Shown: positions 62,086-64,000 of the stretch, one piece after another
Position numbering within the stretch: the first letter of the stretch is position 1
Layout of the letters: every line of letters starts with the position of its first letter
Source: Methylobacterium tardum
Lineage (GTDB): Bacteria; Pseudomonadota; Alphaproteobacteria; Rhizobiales; Beijerinckiaceae
DNA: 64,000 nucleotides
Reading direction: 5' to 3'
Assembly (NCBI RefSeq): GCF_023546765.1
Contig: NZ_CP097484.1
Span: 3,194,001 to 3,258,000 of the forward strand
Notes under the pieces: model-generated
Seen by the model: the letters and a program-made list of their open reading frames with translations, nothing else
What the model was told of the DNA's origin: nothing
Databases searched by the model: none
Position numbers and translations under genes: made by a program

Positions 62086-63234
62086 GTCGGCAGGTCCTCG
62101 ACCAGCATCTTCCGCCCGACCAGATCGAGCCGAAGGCGCCCGCGGCGCTTCTCCCGCAAGAAACGAAACGCTTCGTTACCGGCGAGGATGGCCTCTTCCC
62201 AAAGCCAGAGCGGGCAGGCCTCGACCTCGTAGCCGCGCACGAATTGCCTCACCGATTTCAGGAAGGCGAAGCCCAGGTCGCCCGGGCGCTGTCCTTCGAA
62301 GAAGCCGAGCTGCTTCGCCTCACCGAAGACGAACGTCGCCACGCCCTCCTCGATCAGGATCGCGCGCGCTCCGTCCTGCCCCTCGTCGACGCGGGCCTCG
62401 CTTTTCCTCTTCAGGCGGAACAGCGCGCGCGTCACCGGCGACCAGCCGAGGACGGCGGCGTAGGCATAGTGGAAGGCGTCGTGGAACCGGTAATCGTCCG
62501 GCTTCATGATGTTGTCGGTCAGGCGGTCGCCGATGAAGATGCCGTTGCATCGCTGCACGACGTACCGCCTGTCGTTCCCGCCGGTGCGCTCGAAGATGTC
62601 GATGGTCAACGCGCGGGGTAGGCGCTCTTCGTCCGGGAACGCCTCGTCCGAACAGCGGCGGGGCGACGCGCGTCGCCGGCCAACGGTCCTCGGCCTTCGC
62701 GAGGTTGCGCATGGCGGCCTGCTCCAGGGTGACGCCGGCCTCGTTCGCGGCCGCGACGAGAAGGCCGAACACTGCGGAGAGACGCTCCAGGAGGTCCGGG
62801 CTTCCCGCGAGGTCGCCCCGCGCCCCCAGCGCGGCCAGCCGGCCGACGGCCCCGGCCAGCTGTAGCAGGGTGTGCTCGAAGGCGACGGTCGGGACGTGCA
62901 AAGGCAAGGCACGCTGCGGCTGCACGTCCGCGAAGGTCGGCTCGGGTCCCCCGGCGAGGTCCCGGCCGGCGAGATCCCCCAAGCGCAGCCCGGCGTGATC
63001 GGCGATCACCGCCAGGTACCAGAGCGCGTCGCCCATCTCCTCGACGACGCTCGCCTCGTAGCCGAGATAGGACCGCGCGTCGCGCTGCTTCTTCTTGGTC
63101 TCGCTCAGCAGGCTGCCCGTCTCGCCGAAGAGGCCGAGCACGGCCAGGTCGAGGCCGGTGCCCTTCCCTCGCGTCCGGTCCGTCCGGACCGCCCCGGCTT
63201 GATAACCGTTCAGGCTAAGCGGCGCCGTATCCAT
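62082..63234 (-). pseudogene. MazG-like NTP pyrophosphohydrolase fusion, frameshifted
   Basis: The N-terminal 110 residues are a MazG-like domain (LFGETGSLLSETKKKQRDAR, then VVEEMGDALWYL) with the metal-binding acidic residues Glu38, Glu45, Glu66 and Asp69. The C-terminal part (RALTIDIFERTGGNDRRYVV, then MKPDDYRFHDAFHYAYAAVL) is in another frame; one extra base near 62648 (TTCGGACG for TTCGACG) explains it. Restored, the protein has about 383 residues and would hydrolyse NTPs or dNTPs. ATG 63234 follows a strong GGGGAGGGG. First gene of the operon. It may be inactivated or a sequence error. Confidence 0.8.
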
Positions 63235-63440
63235 GTCCCCTCCCCGCTCCAGGTTGGCCTATCCTCAGGTTGCCATCGTCGGACCTTTCCGGCGCTCAGT
63301 CCAGGGTGCCGGTGCCCACCCGCGCCGCCGCGGACGGACCCTTGCCATACCGACCGCGGCTGACCACCTAAGCTTTACTGAGCCAGGCTCCCGGGCGTAA
63401 TGCGCGACGGAAGGACCTGGGCACCGGGGAGAAGCCGCAC
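63235..63440. promoter_or_regulatory. shared divergent promoter region
   Basis: Two hundred bases between the MazG-like gene (minus) and the TIR-like gene (plus). Both have good ribosome sites at its edges. CCTAAGCTTTACTGAGCC near 63369 is the AT-richest part and may carry promoter boxes; exact positions cannot be fixed. Confidence 0.45.
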
Positions 63441-63968
63441 ATGCCGAAGGTTTGCGTGCTCGGTCCTGTCGGCGACGAGGAACGCACGGCCCTGCTCAAG
63501 CTCTTGGCCGAGGCGGGCTGCGATGTCGTGGACGAGGAGGTCGCCGCCGTCGAGCCCGGCGAAGGGGAGGACGACGAGGGGGAAGACGGCGAGCACGTCG
63601 AGGATCCCGTTGCGCCGGAAGACGACGAGCCCGCACCCGCGGATGACGAGGCCCCCGCCGGTCACGCCGAGACGCCGGACGAGGACTTGGGGGTGATCGT
63701 GCTGTCTCCCGATTGCCTCGCGGACGAGGAGCTGGGGCGCGTGATGCAGCGGGCCGCCGCCCAGGGTCGTCGCGTGATCGGGATCTGGCCTCCTGGAACC
63801 CAGGACGAGACGCTGCCGCGCGCGTTCGAGGATTACGGCGGGGATACCGTCCCCTGGGATGCGGGCAGCCTGCGGGGCGCCCTACCGCGGAGGAACGCGA
63901 AGCCCGAGTGGTTGAAGCCCGACGCCCAGCCGCGGGCGGAGCGCCAGACCAAGCGGAACAAGTGCTGA
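63441..63968 (+). CDS. TIR-like domain protein
   Basis: Encodes 175 residues. A Rossmann-like TIR pattern is seen: VCVLGPVGDEERTALLKLLA at the N-terminus and GVIVLSPDCLADEELGRVM then RRVIGIWPPGT after an acidic, low-complexity insert (residues 37-80, rich in Glu, Asp and Pro). TIR domains of bacterial defence systems cleave NAD+ or make cyclic nucleotides; the catalytic glutamate cannot be fixed here. The insert and basic C-terminal tail (ERQTKRNKC) are unusual. The gene is divergent from the SIR2 operon and may begin a second defence operon beyond the window. Confidence 0.55.
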   Translation: MPKVCVLGPVGDEERTALLKLLAEAGCDVVDEEVAAVEPGEGEDDEGEDGEHVEDPVAPEDDEPAPADDEAPAGHAETPDEDLGVIVLSPDCLADEELGRVMQRAAAQGRRVIGIWPPGTQDETLPRAFEDYGGDTVPWDAGSLRGALPRRNAKPEWLKPDAQPRAERQTKRNKC

Positions 63969-64000
63969 GGCCGGCGTGCGCGTCCACTCCTACGTGATCG

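Overview
The window is high-GC chromosomal DNA from an alphaproteobacterium, most likely a Methylobacterium-type member of the Rhizobiales. That assignment is inferred from base composition, codon use, many short proteins of the kind these genomes carry, glycine-rich and DUF4142 secreted proteins, two-gene response-regulator/LuxR signalling and sulfonate-scavenging clusters. No rRNA, complete tRNA, CRISPR array or intact transposase was found.

Region 1 (1-13 kb) is accessory and decaying. It holds small hypothetical genes, a ferredoxin / ferredoxin reductase / cytochrome P450 operon whose P450 is frameshifted inside the haem-binding loop, a HAD phosphatase fragment, an acyl-CoA thioesterase with a stop codon, an Na+/H+ antiporter, a short-chain dehydrogenase, a DUF2934 relic and a nuoD tail relic, an alpha/beta hydrolase and a family-5-type glycosyl hydrolase.

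Region 2 (13-23 kb) lies between two 35-bp direct repeats (13050 and 22893). The second abuts the 3' part of a tRNA gene, so the segment resembles a remnant integrated element. It carries small secreted proteins, two receiver-only response regulators, a patatin phospholipase, a LuxR-type regulator, degraded genes and GC-rich hairpin repeats. A cassette of very small genes follows (23.1-24.4 kb).

Region 3 (25-46 kb) is metabolic. It contains a secreted beta-rich protein, a winged-helix/TolB/TPR regulator, a long-chain acyl-CoA synthetase and an organosulfur-scavenging locus: ABC ATPase, permease and a frameshifted binding protein on the minus strand, facing an SfnB-like oxidoreductase, two LLM-type flavin monooxygenases, a second binding protein and a cupin on the plus strand. 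Then come a CoA-transferase with a CitG/MdcB-type protein, a DUF3750 protein and malate:quinone oxidoreductase.

Region 4 (46-55.5 kb) is envelope and lipid biology: a lipocalin-like protein, an L,D-transpeptidase/DUF2778 protein, a frameshifted lytic transglycosylase, a PmtA-type methyltransferase, a membrane protein, a membrane-anchored class-III aminotransferase, phosphatidylserine decarboxylase and a chemoreceptor.

Region 5 (57.2-64 kb) is the most interesting. A minus-strand run encodes, in transcription order, a MazG-like NTP pyrophosphohydrolase (frameshifted), a uracil-DNA-glycosylase-like protein, a SIR2-like NADase effector, a small middle protein and an SMC/Rad50-like ATPase with a zinc hook. 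The last three overlap by 1-4 bases and match the three-component (effector, middle component, ABC ATPase) plan of Lamassu / ABC-3C anti-phage systems. A TIR-like protein gene diverges from the same promoter region. Linkage of the SIR2 three-gene core to nucleotide-pool and uracil-repair genes may be an undescribed variant.

Several otherwise intact genes carry single small indels at homopolymer or short-repeat positions, so some frameshifts could be sequence errors rather than true pseudogenes.
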